From Bacteroidales bacterium (GTDB taxonomy: Bacteria > Bacteroidota > Bacteroidia > Bacteroidales > Muribaculaceae), in the NCBI GenBank assembly GCA_900769345.1, contig CAAGGJ010000062.1:1-17145 (forward strand): DNA of 17,145 bases, written 5' to 3'. Shown piece by piece: positions 1 to 8,243 of this stretch. Below the pieces are notes generated by a model, which saw only the letters and a list, made by a program, of their open reading frames with translations, did no database searches and was not told the origin of the DNA. How positions within the stretch are numbered: the first letter of the stretch is position 1; each line of letters starts with the position of its first letter. Both the position numbers and the translations under genes were made by a program.

Positions 1-47
1 ATTGCTACCTTTGCCATGCCTGTCGGGTTTGATACATATTTTGATTT

Positions 48-143
48 GCAACACTAAGATAGGTGAAAAATCCGACATGACAAAATCCTGAGCAACTTTT
101 TGTTGCTCAGGTACTTAAAAAGTTATATTTGTAATAGTGTTGC
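48..143. repeat. Nested inverted-repeat element, possible mobile-element end
   Basis: An outer 9-bp perfect inverted repeat, GCAACACTA (48-56) and TAGTGTTGC (135-143), encloses a 10-bp perfect hairpin, CCTGAGCAAC (87-96) and GTTGCTCAGG (102-111), with a TTTTT loop. Upstream an open frame from base 1 ends in TAA at 55-57 inside the outer repeat, so the window may begin in the last codons of a gene that reaches into this structure. That is how transposase genes often end against an insertion-sequence terminus, but I do not recognise the 18 residues and cannot name an element. The inner hairpin could also act as a terminator for that upstream frame. Confidence 0.45.
99..131 (+). promoter_or_regulatory. 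Bacteroidetes-type promoter for the 203-2467 lipoprotein gene
   Basis: TTTG at 99-102 (-33 element), a 21-bp spacer, then TATATTTG at 124-131, an exact match to the Bacteroidetes -7 consensus TAnnTTTG. Transcription would start near 136-138 and leave a leader of about 65 nt. The promoter lies inside the inverted-repeat element at 48-143, so the gene may be driven from the end of a mobile element. Confidence 0.55.
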
Positions 144-202
144 GGAATTAAGGTATAGAAAAGTTGTTTTAACCATAAAAATCAATATAAATGTGTAGTT
201 TT

Positions 203-2467
203 ATGAATAAGAAATTGCTGTTTTATTTAGTATTAACGATGCTTATAGCGAGTTGTACAACCAAAAATTCGTGGAATTATAAGTCGGAATATTTTGGGAT
301 AGAAGTCAATAACAAGGGGTATATCACATCGATGAAAAATCTAACGGTATCGCCGTGCCGAGAATTTGCTATAGCCGACCGCCCCTCTCCTATATTATCG
401 TTGTATAATAGTAAGGAAAAGAAGTATTATTATCCATCGCATGCGTCATTCGACAGGCATACCAACATACTTACGGTTGATTATCCAAATGGTTCGGTAG
501 CAGAAATTGTGGTGGAGCCGAAAGATAAATATATAAAGATGACATTGCTCGATGTAACGCCTCGCAATGGAGTGGATGATGTGCAATGGGGGCAATATAA
601 CACTAATATTACCAATCTGTTTGGTGATATATTGGGCGTGGCGCGCGACACGAGTGCTACGGTTAATTATGCCATAGGTGTTTTGGCTCTCGACGATAAT
701 ACTATTGGCGGCAGTTCGGATATCGAAGGCGATGCCGGTCCCCAACAGTATGTTGTGCACAGTCCCGCCCCTAAACTCTATCCATTGCCCGATAGCTTGT
801 GTGAAGGACAGGTGTTGCCCTTGGGAGGTAATGGCATTAGTGATGTGGCTTTTTTCGCTTTTAAGGAACCTTACTATCATTTTGCTTTATCGAATGCTGC
901 TATGATTGACGAACAAGGCCGTGTGTTCTTGCAATATCATTCTCGTAATCGCACCATAGGAAGGGAGATTTATTATTCGTTACTGCCTAACAAAGAAAAC
1001 AATGAGCCTAACCATATATCAGTGGAACCAATATCGGGAGTGGATTTTAAAGGTTCTTCGGTGGCTCTATGGGGAAGTCCCGACGATAAAGCTTTGATGG
1101 ATGTTATTCAAACCGTTGTGTTGAGTGAAGGATTGCCCTATCCTACAGTTAATGGCAAATGGATAAAAGACCCCACAGCCTTTGTGCCCGATATTATTTG
1201 CTATGGAAATCAGTATGACAGTATTATTTCTTATGCCGACCGATTGGGCTTTAAGTCAATCAGTGCTTATGATTTGGGCTTTATACGCCCTGATAGAAAT
1301 GTAGGAGGCTACATCGACGGAAAAGATTTTTCGAAGAAACCTTTTACATGTGCCGGCGGGAATATGTCGCACAAGGAGTATACCGATAAAGCAAGAGAAA
1401 AGAATATATTGGTAGGTCGTGCCAATATCACTAATTCGTTGGCTCCGGGCACCAAAGATGCAAGTCCTGTTCCAAGCGACAGCTTGTGTTATCAGCAAAA
1501 ACGCTTGCTGATGAATGATTTGTCGGCCACCGATACTATTATTATTGTGGATAATCCGAAATATTTGGAAGAAATAGCCAGTTGGGAAGGACATTGCAGT
1601 AACTTGAATATGGTGAAAATAGGCAAGGAACTGATACATTATATGGGTGTTTCGGATACAGAGCCTTACAGGCTATTGAATGTGAAGCGCGGATATTGGA
1701 ATACAAAACCAAGCACACATTCGGCCAACGACACGATATATAAGTTACAAGTAACGGTGAATTATGGTTATGACGGTGTAATCCCCAACATATATCTGCA
1801 AGATGAGATAGCCAAGGTGTATGCCGAGATAGCGGCTGTAAGTGGTATTCGTTATTACGATTTCGATGGATTTGAATTTTTGTGGAATAGCGGACATGGA
1901 TATTATTCCACAAAACGATTTTTGCGAAAAATGTTCGAACATGCCAAAGAGCTTGGAGTGGATTACATCCGTTTCACCGGAGCAGGATTCAACGAGGGTT
2001 CGTGGCACTATCAGAGTGTAAATAATGCCGGAGGAGGTAAGAATCTCTATGATACGGAGTTGAGGGTATGGGGAAGTACCACCAGCCAAGGCAAGGATGT
2101 TAGAGATCAGGCTTTTGCCAATTTCTTCCCTATCTCGTTCGGTTCGAATTTCCCTATAGTAGAATCATCTACAGTGGAGACTTACGAACACATCGAAGCC
2201 ATGTCGGTGGGTTGGGGTGTAACTTATGCTTTGAGATTAAGCCAGAAAGATGTGGAAAGTTGTAAGCAGAAAGATGCTATCTTTAAGGCCATACGAACCT
2301 GGGAAAATGCTCGCCGAGCCGATGCTTTCCCAAAGGAGATAAAGAAACTGCTTGCCAATCCGTCGTATGATTGGCATCTCGAAGAGGGTGCGGCAAAAGA
2401 CACTTGGGTGCTGTATAGAATGGAGAACGGCAAAAAAGTAAAATCCTATCCATTAAAGAAAATCTAA
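203..2467 (+). CDS. Large lipoprotein, putative TIM-barrel glycoside hydrolase-like
   Basis: The product is a predicted membrane-anchored lipoprotein of 754 aa. Starting at ATG 203 gives an ideal lipoprotein signal: Lys residues at 3-4, a hydrophobic stretch, and lipobox I-A-S-C with Cys18 as the lipidated residue. An upstream in-frame ATG at 191 would add only MCSF and is less likely. Residues about 25-290 look beta-rich, like the N-terminal sandwich of many large glycosidases. From about 330 on, alternating strands and helices resemble a (beta/alpha)8 barrel, and YYDFDGFEFLW (551-561), with acidic residues 553, 555 and 558, looks like a catalytic strand end. I infer a polysaccharide-degrading role from this architecture and the lipid anchor; I cannot assign a family. 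No SusC/SusD pair or other carbohydrate gene is nearby. It has its own promoter at 99-131 and ends at a shared palindromic terminator. A non-catalytic carbohydrate-binding surface protein is the main alternative. Confidence 0.8.
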   Translation: MNKKLLFYLVLTMLIASCTTKNSWNYKSEYFGIEVNNKGYITSMKNLTVSPCREFAIADRPSPILSLYNSKEKKYYYPSHASFDRHTNILTVDYPNGSVAEIVVEPKDKYIKMTLLDVTPRNGVDDVQWGQYNTNITNLFGDILGVARDTSATVNYAIGVLALDDNTIGGSSDIEGDAGPQQYVVHSPAPKLYPLPDSLCEGQVLPLGGNGISDVAFFAFKEPYYHFALSNAAMIDEQGRVFLQYHSRNRTIGREIYYSLLPNKENNEPNHISVEPISGVDFKGSSVALWGSPDDKALMDVIQTVVLSEGLPYPTVNGKWIKDPTAFVPDIICYGNQYDSIISYADRLGFKSISAYDLGFIRPDRNVGGYIDGKDFSKKPFTCAGGNMSHKEYTDKAREKNILVGRANITNSLAPGTKDASPVPSDSLCYQQKRLLMNDLSATDTIIIVDNPKYLEEIASWEGHCSNLNMVKIGKELIHYMGVSDTEPYRLLNVKRGYWNTKPSTHSANDTIYKLQVTVNYGYDGVIPNIYLQDEIAKVYAEIAAVSGIRYYDFDGFEFLWNSGHGYYSTKRFLRKMFEHAKELGVDYIRFTGAGFNEGSWHYQSVNNAGGGKNLYDTELRVWGSTTSQGKDVRDQAFANFFPISFGSNFPIVESSTVETYEHIEAMSVGWGVTYALRLSQKDVESCKQKDAIFKAIRTWENARRADAFPKEIKKLLANPSYDWHLEEGAAKDTWVLYRMENGKKVKSYPLKKI

Positions 2468-2471
2468 ACCG

Positions 2472-2562
2472 CACTTTATCACATAAATAAAACATAACAA
2501 TGGCTGCAACACTTGCATGGGGGCAAGATGGTGCAGCCATTGCTTTTATTTATGATAAAGTG
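2472..2562. terminator. Long palindromic bidirectional terminator
   Basis: A nearly continuous cruciform lies between two convergent genes. The outer arms are CACTTTATC (2472-2480) with GATAAAGTG (2554-2562), then ATAAATAAAA (2483-2492) with TTTTATTTAT (2544-2553). The core is CAATGGCTGCA (2498-2508) with TGCAGCCATTG (2532-2542), then CTTGC (2512-2516) with GCAAG (2523-2527) around a G-rich loop. The A- and T-tracts flanking the GC-rich core provide a U-tract on either strand. It ends the lipoprotein gene on the plus strand and the T9SS cargo gene on the minus strand. Confidence 0.8.
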
Positions 2563-2568
2563 TGATGA

Positions 2569-4884
2569 TTATTTCACAATCTTCTTGCTTACAGAGCCGT
2601 CGCTGTGGCGAACTATGTAGAGACCCGAATTGAGGTCACCCTTCAATTGCTGACCGCTGATATTGTAGATATCGGCAGCTTGAGAGTTGTCGCTCTTGAT
2701 GGTGTTGAGCGCTGAACTGGCCTTTACGGAGATGATTTGCGAAACACCGGGGCCCGAAATCTTCACATCGCATTGGTCGGAAACATTGCCGTTAGCGGTA
2801 AATTCCACCTTGGCATTGTTGTAACGACCTGTGATGCTGGCGCTGAGCCATGACGGAAGTGCAGAGCCGTCGGCTTGAGTAGCAGTGAGTGCAGAGCCGT
2901 CGTAGTAGCTACCCAAAGCCACTTCGGCCTTGCCATCGGCACCGATGTTCACTTCATTGACATCGGCATCGAGCCATGGATATTTGGCATCAAGACCTAT
3001 TGCAAATGATTGATATCCTGTGTAATAAGCTAAAGGACTCAATGAAGAGCGAGTTTCGCCATTCATTGTGATTGCTTTTTCAATCCAGCCTAATGCATAT
3101 CCGTCGGGGTGATCTAAAATCGACTGATAAGGAGCAAAATATGTTACGTTTTCAGGGTCGTTGAAGCCCGAGAGGCGCACAATGTAAGAAGAGCACACAT
3201 CTTGCGACAATACCACCGGTTGGCTGAATGAGAAAGGTATGCTATAGAAGTTTTGTGAACCGCCTTCCATCATAATCATTTCGCTGCCCTTGCATTTTGC
3301 GGTAGCTATAGGATCGAGCATTTCGCCTTCGTCGCTTAGCGGAATGATGTCGAGGGTGAACACTGCGTTCTCTCCTATTTGACCCTTGCCCCATACCATT
3401 GCATTGTTGATTACAATAGGTTTAGCCATTGTGAAATGGTAGTTGAATATGCCTGTCATTTTCACGCCTTCACCTTCTTCTTCCTGACCTTGGAAAGTGT
3501 AGTTGGTCCAGAATGCGTCTACATCCTTGCTATAACCATAGATAGGAATTGCTACATCCATATCGTTGTCTACACCTGCTATATTGAAGCCTTCGGTATT
3601 AATATCGAATGGAATCAAGTGATATTGATAGAGTTCGTCGCTGATACTCCATTCGGCACGACCGCCTGCTTGGAAATATTCATATCTCGAATATTCGCCC
3701 GGAGCTGCTCCAGTCTTGCTGATGGTGAGGATAGGAGTGTCGTAGCAATTGTTACGGCAAGTAAATTCGTTGGTATAGTCGGGGTGATAAATAGCTGTGA
3801 GGTCGGTGGTATTGGTGGTGAGAATATCGTTGGTAGCCCAGTCGTGATATTGCCACTCGCAGTCTACATCGTAGTCTTCAGATGTGTTATACCACACAAG
3901 TTCTTCGCCCACAGGAAGCACCGGCATCGACAAGGACAATGTACCGAAGTCTTTATCCAATCCGTAGAACAAAGTGCCCAAAGGATAGCTGTAGCTGGCT
4001 TCAAGACTTGGTTCGGAAACGATTACATCATCCAATATCATGGAGTTACCATCGGTACCTACATAGCGGAATGCTATTTTCACTTTCTTTCCTGCCCATG
4101 CAGCAAGATCTATCGACTCTTTTTCGAGGTCTTCGGTGGTTATACTTAATAATTCAGATAGAGAATAGTCCTTGTATTCTTCGAAATAGTCCTTAACTAC
4201 TGTCCAGTCGGCATCGCCTTCACCCTTGACGATAACTTGCAGATTGGCTGCACATTCCTTTGTGGTAAATTCGGATGTATCCCAGTTTACATTGTTCAAG
4301 TTAAACAAGAATAAAGGTTCTACAAAGGCATAAAAATATAGCATAGGGTGCTCGGTGAGAGTCACTTCGGGCGTACAGAGCCATTCGTCTTTTTCTGATT
4401 CAGAATAATAGATAATCTCGTAGTAGTTGCCCTTAGGTGCCGGAGCATACGGGAGTTGTTCTTTCACAGCCCACGATTCTATGTGGTCTGATTCGATAGG
4501 CGTACCTTTCGATTCGGTCGACCAACCTTCGGGTTGCCAAGTTTCGGTGCCGTCGCTATCCTCAAAACCTTCAACTAACGAAAAAGCTGAAGAAGCAGAT
4601 GCGGCTTTCGGTGCCTTGGCGAGTCGGGGATTCACCGATTTGCTGCGATTGGTCACCAAACGCTTGGTGAGAAGTCCATTCTCGTTCTACACCAATTGAA
4701 GCATTACGCCATTGGCTAATCTCTTGCTACTTACTACCTTAACATCTTGGTTTTTTACTACTAATTGACGCTCAGCGGTTTGATTGGCGTTCAATTTTTT
4801 TGTTGCTACAGGTTGTAATGCTTGTGCCGATACGGCTGTTGCACAGCACAACGCAATCATTGATAGGTAAATTGATTTAATCAT
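2569..4884 (-). pseudogene. T9SS-secreted choice-of-anchor-J protein, interrupted by an in-frame TAG
   Basis: One reading frame of 771 codons encodes a secreted surface protein but has an amber TAG at codon 66 (4689-4687). The first 65 residues, from ATG at 4884, carry a Sec signal peptide with a likely cleavage after A-V-S-A. After the TAG the frame continues as NENGLLTKRL and stays open for 705 more codons. A shorter reading from TTG at 4659 would lack a signal peptide, so it is not an independent gene. In full-length numbering, residues about 102-290 resemble a choice-of-anchor J / cleaved-adhesin jelly roll (EGFED, GWS, DEWLCTPE, then a strand ending ILDDVIVSE). The region near 650-730 is BACON- or Ig-like. 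The last 40 residues (DIYNISGQQL, GLYIVRHSDG, KKIVK) form a T9SS type A sorting tail. The absence of any other lesion points to a recent nonsense mutation, a sequencing error or readthrough. No catalytic motif was seen; adhesion or carbohydrate binding is inferred. Confidence 0.75.
4687..4689 (-). other. In-frame amber (TAG) codon inside the T9SS cargo gene
   Basis: The plus strand reads CTA here, so the minus strand reads TTG GTG TAG AAC GAG AAT. A single base change from CAG (Gln) or TGG (Trp) would explain it. Both sides of the codon are in the same frame, with no frameshift. TAG also ends the small membrane-protein gene at 15138-15140, which argues weakly against genome-wide recoding of TAG. 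Confidence 0.9.
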
Positions 4885-4995
4885 AAAATGTTAGATTTAA
4901 AAATTAATAGCGCTATAAAGTTAAGGTTTTTAATATAATTGAGCAAATATTTTATAAATTAAAATTAAATTAGGTAAAATAGTTATAAATACAAG

Positions 4996-5035
4996 CAAAG
5001 GCAATAATTCGCATTGTAGCGAAGTGTTGCCTTTG
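4996..5035 (-). terminator. Hairpin terminator of the C_GCAxxG_C_C gene
   Basis: CAAAGGCAA (4996-5004) pairs with TTGCCTTTG (5027-5035), and inside it TTCGC (5008-5012) pairs with GCGAA (5019-5023) around a short loop. It lies 34 bp past the minus-strand stop at 5069. The downstream tract on that strand is only moderately U-rich, so factor-assisted termination is possible. Confidence 0.6.
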
Positions 5036-5068
5036 TGTAAACAATGTGTTATTTTGTTGAGTTTTAGA

Positions 5069-5551
5069 TTATTTGCCGTAGATTTCCTTTAGATGTCGGG
5101 CATAAATTCGGCAAGCCGATTCCACCATCTTTACGCATGGGCGTGAACGGTAGTATTCGGCAGTTCGTTCCGCCGGTTTGGGTGGTTCTATGGTTCCGGC
5201 ACGCAGACCGAGCAACTCGGCGCAAATCATCGAGCCGTTTTCTTCTTGAAAAGCCTTGCCTAAAGTTTGCACGGTGGCGTAATTGTGATTACGAGCCACG
5301 AGGTCCTTGGCGTCGGGCGAACCGGTTTCAAATCCGGCAAGAATAAACATGCCTGTGCACGCACCGCAAGTCATGCGTAAGCGCCCCATACCGCCGCCAA
5401 ACGAGCTTGCCATACCTATTATATTATTATCCAGACCATAAAGGTCGGCAAAAGCCGCCACCACGGCTTGCGAACAGTTATATCCGTTGAGAAAATTTTG
5501 CACTCCGCGTGCTGACAATGCTTCTTCGTCTATTTCTATAGTTTTGTTCAT
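5069..5551 (-). CDS. C_GCAxxG_C_C family putative redox protein
   Basis: This 160-aa protein belongs to the C_GCAxxG_C_C family (Pfam PF09719), small cysteine-rich proteins of unknown reaction that are thought to be redox-active or metal-binding. The signature cysteines are all present: Cys26 in NCSQAV, Cys62 and Cys65 in CGACTG after the glycine-rich SSFGGGMGR loop, Cys110, and Cys139 in SRPC, with one extra at Cys147. No signal peptide or membrane segment is seen, so it should be cytoplasmic. The length is usual for the family. It is a single-gene unit on the minus strand, with a good promoter at 5575-5608 and a hairpin terminator at 4996-5035. Its neighbours give no clue to a partner or substrate. 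The family call is secure; the function is not known. Confidence 0.9.
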   Translation of the reverse strand: MNKTIEIDEEALSARGVQNFLNGYNCSQAVVAAFADLYGLDNNIIGMASSFGGGMGRLRMTCGACTGMFILAGFETGSPDAKDLVARNHNYATVQTLGKAFQEENGSMICAELLGLRAGTIEPPKPAERTAEYYRSRPCVKMVESACRIYARHLKEIYGK

Positions 5552-5574
5552 AATCTTTTCTTTGAGTTTTGCTG

Positions 5575-5608
5575 CAAAGTTAGTAAAAAACTTCTATGCT
5601 GAGCCAAA
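5575..5608 (-). promoter_or_regulatory. Promoter of the C_GCAxxG_C_C gene
   Basis: Read on the minus strand: TTTG (5608-5605), a 22-bp spacer, then TAACTTTG (5582-5575), an exact TAnnTTTG -7 element. The start codon at 5551 lies about 24 nt downstream of the -7 element, so the leader is short. Confidence 0.6.
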
Positions 5609-5981
5609 TCGTGTTAATTATGCTTCGCTGTGTAGAACATTGAGGCAGACTATTTGTTTTAACTTTAATAACAATGGTGAAATATGACTGTTCTTTTTGT
5701 TTTCCGATTTTTCGACAAAAAATAAAAAATTCACATTTGTATTTCGCTTTTTATTTTATTTGCTAATTTTGATGTGGTATATAAACTACTAATAACTAAT
5801 CGAATATTGCTCTGAAATATGCTGAAAGGCATAATGTTATTTTTACGAAATGTTAAATATTATATTAAATTTAGTTATAATAGTTTTAAAAATTATTACA
5901 TTAGTATTACAAAAACACCTGAAAATCACTTTTTTTTCGCAAAAAATGTTAGAAATATTTTTTTTATCGAAAACAGTGAAT

Positions 5982-5989
5982 TTACTTTG
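5982..5989 (+). promoter_or_regulatory. Probable -7 element of the first C10 protease gene
   Basis: TTACTTTG differs by one base from the TAnnTTTG consensus. At the -33 position there is a T-run (5957-5965) rather than a clear TTTG. A start near 5994-5996 would give a leader of about 72 nt containing the hairpin at 5996-6016 and two repeat motifs. An upstream TAATTTTG at 5764-5771 is an alternative, longer start. Confidence 0.4.
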
Positions 5990-5995
5990 CATCAG

Positions 5996-6016
5996 AAATC
6001 ACGAATGAAGTGATTT
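5996..6016 (+). promoter_or_regulatory. 5' leader hairpin of the first C10 protease mRNA
   Basis: AAATCAC (5996-6002) and GTGATTT (6010-6016) form a 7-bp stem with a 7-nt loop, placed at the predicted 5' end of the transcript. Its 3' arm overlaps the repeat at 6011-6029, so anything that binds the repeat as RNA would compete with this hairpin. Confidence 0.4.
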
Positions 6017-6029
6017 ATATGACCTAATT
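6011..6029 (+). repeat. Intergenic repeat copy A, TGATTTATATGACCTAATT
   Basis: These 19 bases are identical to 14499-14517 and closely match 8427-8446. This copy lies 38-56 bases before the start codon of the first C10 protease. Confidence 0.85.
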
Positions 6030-6050
6030 ATTTTTATATTTATTTTTTTT

Positions 6051-6061
6051 TGACCTAATTA
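6051..6061 (+). repeat. Intergenic repeat copy B, TGACCTAATTA core
   Basis: The core of copy A (starting at 6020) recurs 31 bp later, about three helical turns, and is again followed by a T-rich tract. It ends seven bases before the ATG at 6068, so it covers the ribosome-binding region. Identical to 14571-14581. Confidence 0.8.
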
Positions 6062-6067
6062 TTTTTT

Positions 6068-8197
6068 ATGAGACTTACTAATTTAATGGCTGTAGTAGCT
6101 ATAGCATCTGCTACTTTCACAGCATCAGCACAACAAATCAGCGCAGACGCAGCAATGCGCAACGCTCAACGCCACTTGATGACGTCGAAGTCGATCAAGT
6201 CGAATCGCAATTCGACCGAAACTCTTTCTTTGGTCTACACTGCTCCCAATACATATAATGAAGATGAAAACAGCTTCTATGTTTTCAATCGTCAAAATGG
6301 AGGTTTCGTAATCGTAGGTGCCGACGAATGTGCCACTCCTATCTTGGCTACTATCGATGAAGGTTCGTTCGATCCCGAAAACATTCCTGCCAACGCAAAG
6401 TGGTGGTTAGAAAAGTGCCAGTTACAAATCAGCGAAGCTATAATGGATGGTGCTCAAACCGTAACTCCGGCACCGGCTTTGGCTGAGACTCAAACCCAAT
6501 CAGGCACTCAACGACAGTCTATTCAACCTCTTGTTACCACCAAGTGGAATCAAACAGCTCCTTACAATGCTCTTTGCACCACATCCGATGGAAAATCGGC
6601 TCCCGGTGGTTGTGTAGCTGTAGCTCTTGCTCAGATTCTTAACTATCACCAATGGCCTCAAGCCACTCTTAACGGTTCGTACAATCCGGGTATGTGGCAA
6701 TTCACTTTCACCGACTTGACTTTCGATTGGGCTAATATGCCTCAAAGCATCTCTACTTCGAGCCCCCAAGAACAAATTGATGCCGTTTCTACCCTGATAT
6801 ATAATTGTGGTATTATGGTAAATTCAAAATATGACACCAAGACCACCACAGCCAATGAAGAACGTATACTTGAGACTTTGTGGAAATGTATGGATTACTC
6901 AAAGAGTATATCATATCGCGATCGCGACTACTATCGCGACTTCGAATGGGAAGATATTATCATCAAAGAATTGGAAAATGGCCGCCCGGTGTTTTATGCA
7001 GGTGGTGAAGCCGACCGTCACGCTTTCGTATGCGATGGCTACAATGCCGAGGACAATACTTTCCACATGAATTGGGGTTGGGGTGGTGCATTTAATGGTT
7101 ATTTTAGCCTCAATGCGCTCGTAATAGAGCAAGCTGATATGAGATTCCACGGCAGAGAGCATATTTTAATCAACATCAAGCCATCTACTCAAGGCAACGA
7201 ACAAGACACTCCGCTATTCTGCTCAGGTAATGTAAAGGGTTTTAGTCAAAGCACAAAATTTGCTCAATTATCTTATATCACTACCGATGGTCATTTTACT
7301 ACTTTGGCCGATCACAGCTATTCTTATGGTACCTCTTATGACTTCTATGTAAACATAGCAATTAAGGTGGTAGATGTAGAATCGGGTGAAGAACAATTCT
7401 TAGTATCCGAAAATAAAATATCGGCTACCGGCAGCGGAAGCGCAGTAAATAGGTTTGGTAATTTTGATGTGAATAAGTACCTTTCAAATGGCAGAACTTA
7501 TGATATTACTCCCTACTATAAGGAAACTGATTGTGACGAATGGAAGCCGGTAATATTTAAGTACAACGCCACTAAGGTGTGGAGATTATCTCGCCTCGAA
7601 GACGGTTCTTATGAATGTGAAAGCGCTATGAGCGAAGCTCAACTCAACGTCACAAGCATGCGCACCTACAATGCAGTTACCGGCGCTAACCTCACCATCG
7701 ACGCCGATGTAGAAAACACCGGTGATGCCAACTATCTCGGCACTTTGTCGGTATCGCTCGTCGACTCTGAAGGTAATGCAGCCCTCACACTCAGCAAGGA
7801 AGTAGATGTGCCCGGCAAGACTTCTCAAACAGTGACTTTGGAAGGTTCGTTGGCCGACGTAACGAAGGGTAACTACTCATTGGTAGCAAGCGACGAAAGC
7901 GCTTCTACAGTGAGCGACGGTTTCACAGTGACAGTTTCTTCTAACGTTTTCACCGGCATTGACGATGTAGAAGCTTCGAAGTTTGCAATCCATGTAAGCG
8001 ATAGCGAAATCGATGTAAAGGCTACTACCGATGTTAAGACAATCGAGGTTTACAACATTGCCGGTCAGAAGGTCTACAGCGAACCCGTAGATGCTCAAGC
8101 TGCCACCATCTCTATCAGCGACTTCATTCAAGGCGTGTATGTGGTGAAGGTGATTGCTCAAGGCGAAGTAGCTGTTAAGCAATTCGTTAAGAAATAA
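6068..8197 (+). CDS. Secreted C10 family (streptopain-like) cysteine protease with T9SS tail
   Basis: This 709-aa protein is a papain-fold endopeptidase of MEROPS family C10, made as a zymogen and exported. Residues 1-21 are a signal peptide (cleavage likely after TAS-A). About 22-150 match the Spi/C10 propeptide (QISADAA, then FYVFNRQNGGFVIVGADE). The catalytic domain starts at TKWNQTAPYN; catalytic Cys182 is in GGCVAVALAQI and catalytic His318 is in RHAFVCDGY, with Asn335-Trp336 in NWGWGG completing the active site. About 380-630 are beta-rich accessory domains. The end (IEVYNIAGQKV, GVYVVKV, KQFVKK) is a T9SS type A sorting signal, so the enzyme should be released or attached at the cell surface. 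All catalytic residues are intact. The gene is monocistronic, with an unusual repeat-bearing leader, and is a paralogue of the protease at 10313-12790 across the insertion sequence. Likely role: degradation of host or dietary protein (inferred). Confidence 0.93.
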   Translation: MRLTNLMAVVAIASATFTASAQQISADAAMRNAQRHLMTSKSIKSNRNSTETLSLVYTAPNTYNEDENSFYVFNRQNGGFVIVGADECATPILATIDEGSFDPENIPANAKWWLEKCQLQISEAIMDGAQTVTPAPALAETQTQSGTQRQSIQPLVTTKWNQTAPYNALCTTSDGKSAPGGCVAVALAQILNYHQWPQATLNGSYNPGMWQFTFTDLTFDWANMPQSISTSSPQEQIDAVSTLIYNCGIMVNSKYDTKTTTANEERILETLWKCMDYSKSISYRDRDYYRDFEWEDIIIKELENGRPVFYAGGEADRHAFVCDGYNAEDNTFHMNWGWGGAFNGYFSLNALVIEQADMRFHGREHILINIKPSTQGNEQDTPLFCSGNVKGFSQSTKFAQLSYITTDGHFTTLADHSYSYGTSYDFYVNIAIKVVDVESGEEQFLVSENKISATGSGSAVNRFGNFDVNKYLSNGRTYDITPYYKETDCDEWKPVIFKYNATKVWRLSRLEDGSYECESAMSEAQLNVTSMRTYNAVTGANLTIDADVENTGDANYLGTLSVSLVDSEGNAALTLSKEVDVPGKTSQTVTLEGSLADVTKGNYSLVASDESASTVSDGFTVTVSSNVFTGIDDVEASKFAIHVSDSEIDVKATTDVKTIEVYNIAGQKVYSEPVDAQAATISISDFIQGVYVVKVIAQGEVAVKQFVKK

Positions 8198-8243
8198 TTT
8201 GGTTAGATTTCATAATAAATCGTTTGGTAAGTATTTTTGTTGA

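Larger units (their letters stand above)
5552..6067. other. AT-rich intergenic region upstream of the first C10 protease
   Basis: This 516-bp gap holds no credible gene; the longest open frame, 5819-6013, is very AT-rich and has low-complexity Lys/Phe/Asn composition. It contains the divergent promoter of the C_GCAxxG_C_C gene, a weak plus-strand promoter-like pair (TTTG 5736-5739, 24-bp spacer, TAATTTTG 5764-5771), a small hairpin TATGC/GCATA (5818-5833), and the protease promoter and leader described separately. Confidence 0.6.

Noticed and set aside
3379..4149. 256-aa plus-strand open frame
   Set aside because: It is fully antisense to the T9SS cargo gene and its composition (Cys, His, Ile, Val rich) is that of a reverse-strand shadow.
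2569..4659. A separate 696-aa gene starting at TTG 4659
   Set aside because: It has no signal peptide although it ends in a T9SS tail, and the same frame continues upstream through a single TAG into a perfect signal peptide. It is the 3' part of one interrupted gene.
5819..6013. 64-aa plus-strand frame before the first C10 protease
   Set aside because: It is a by-product of very AT-rich DNA, with low-complexity composition and no supporting signals.
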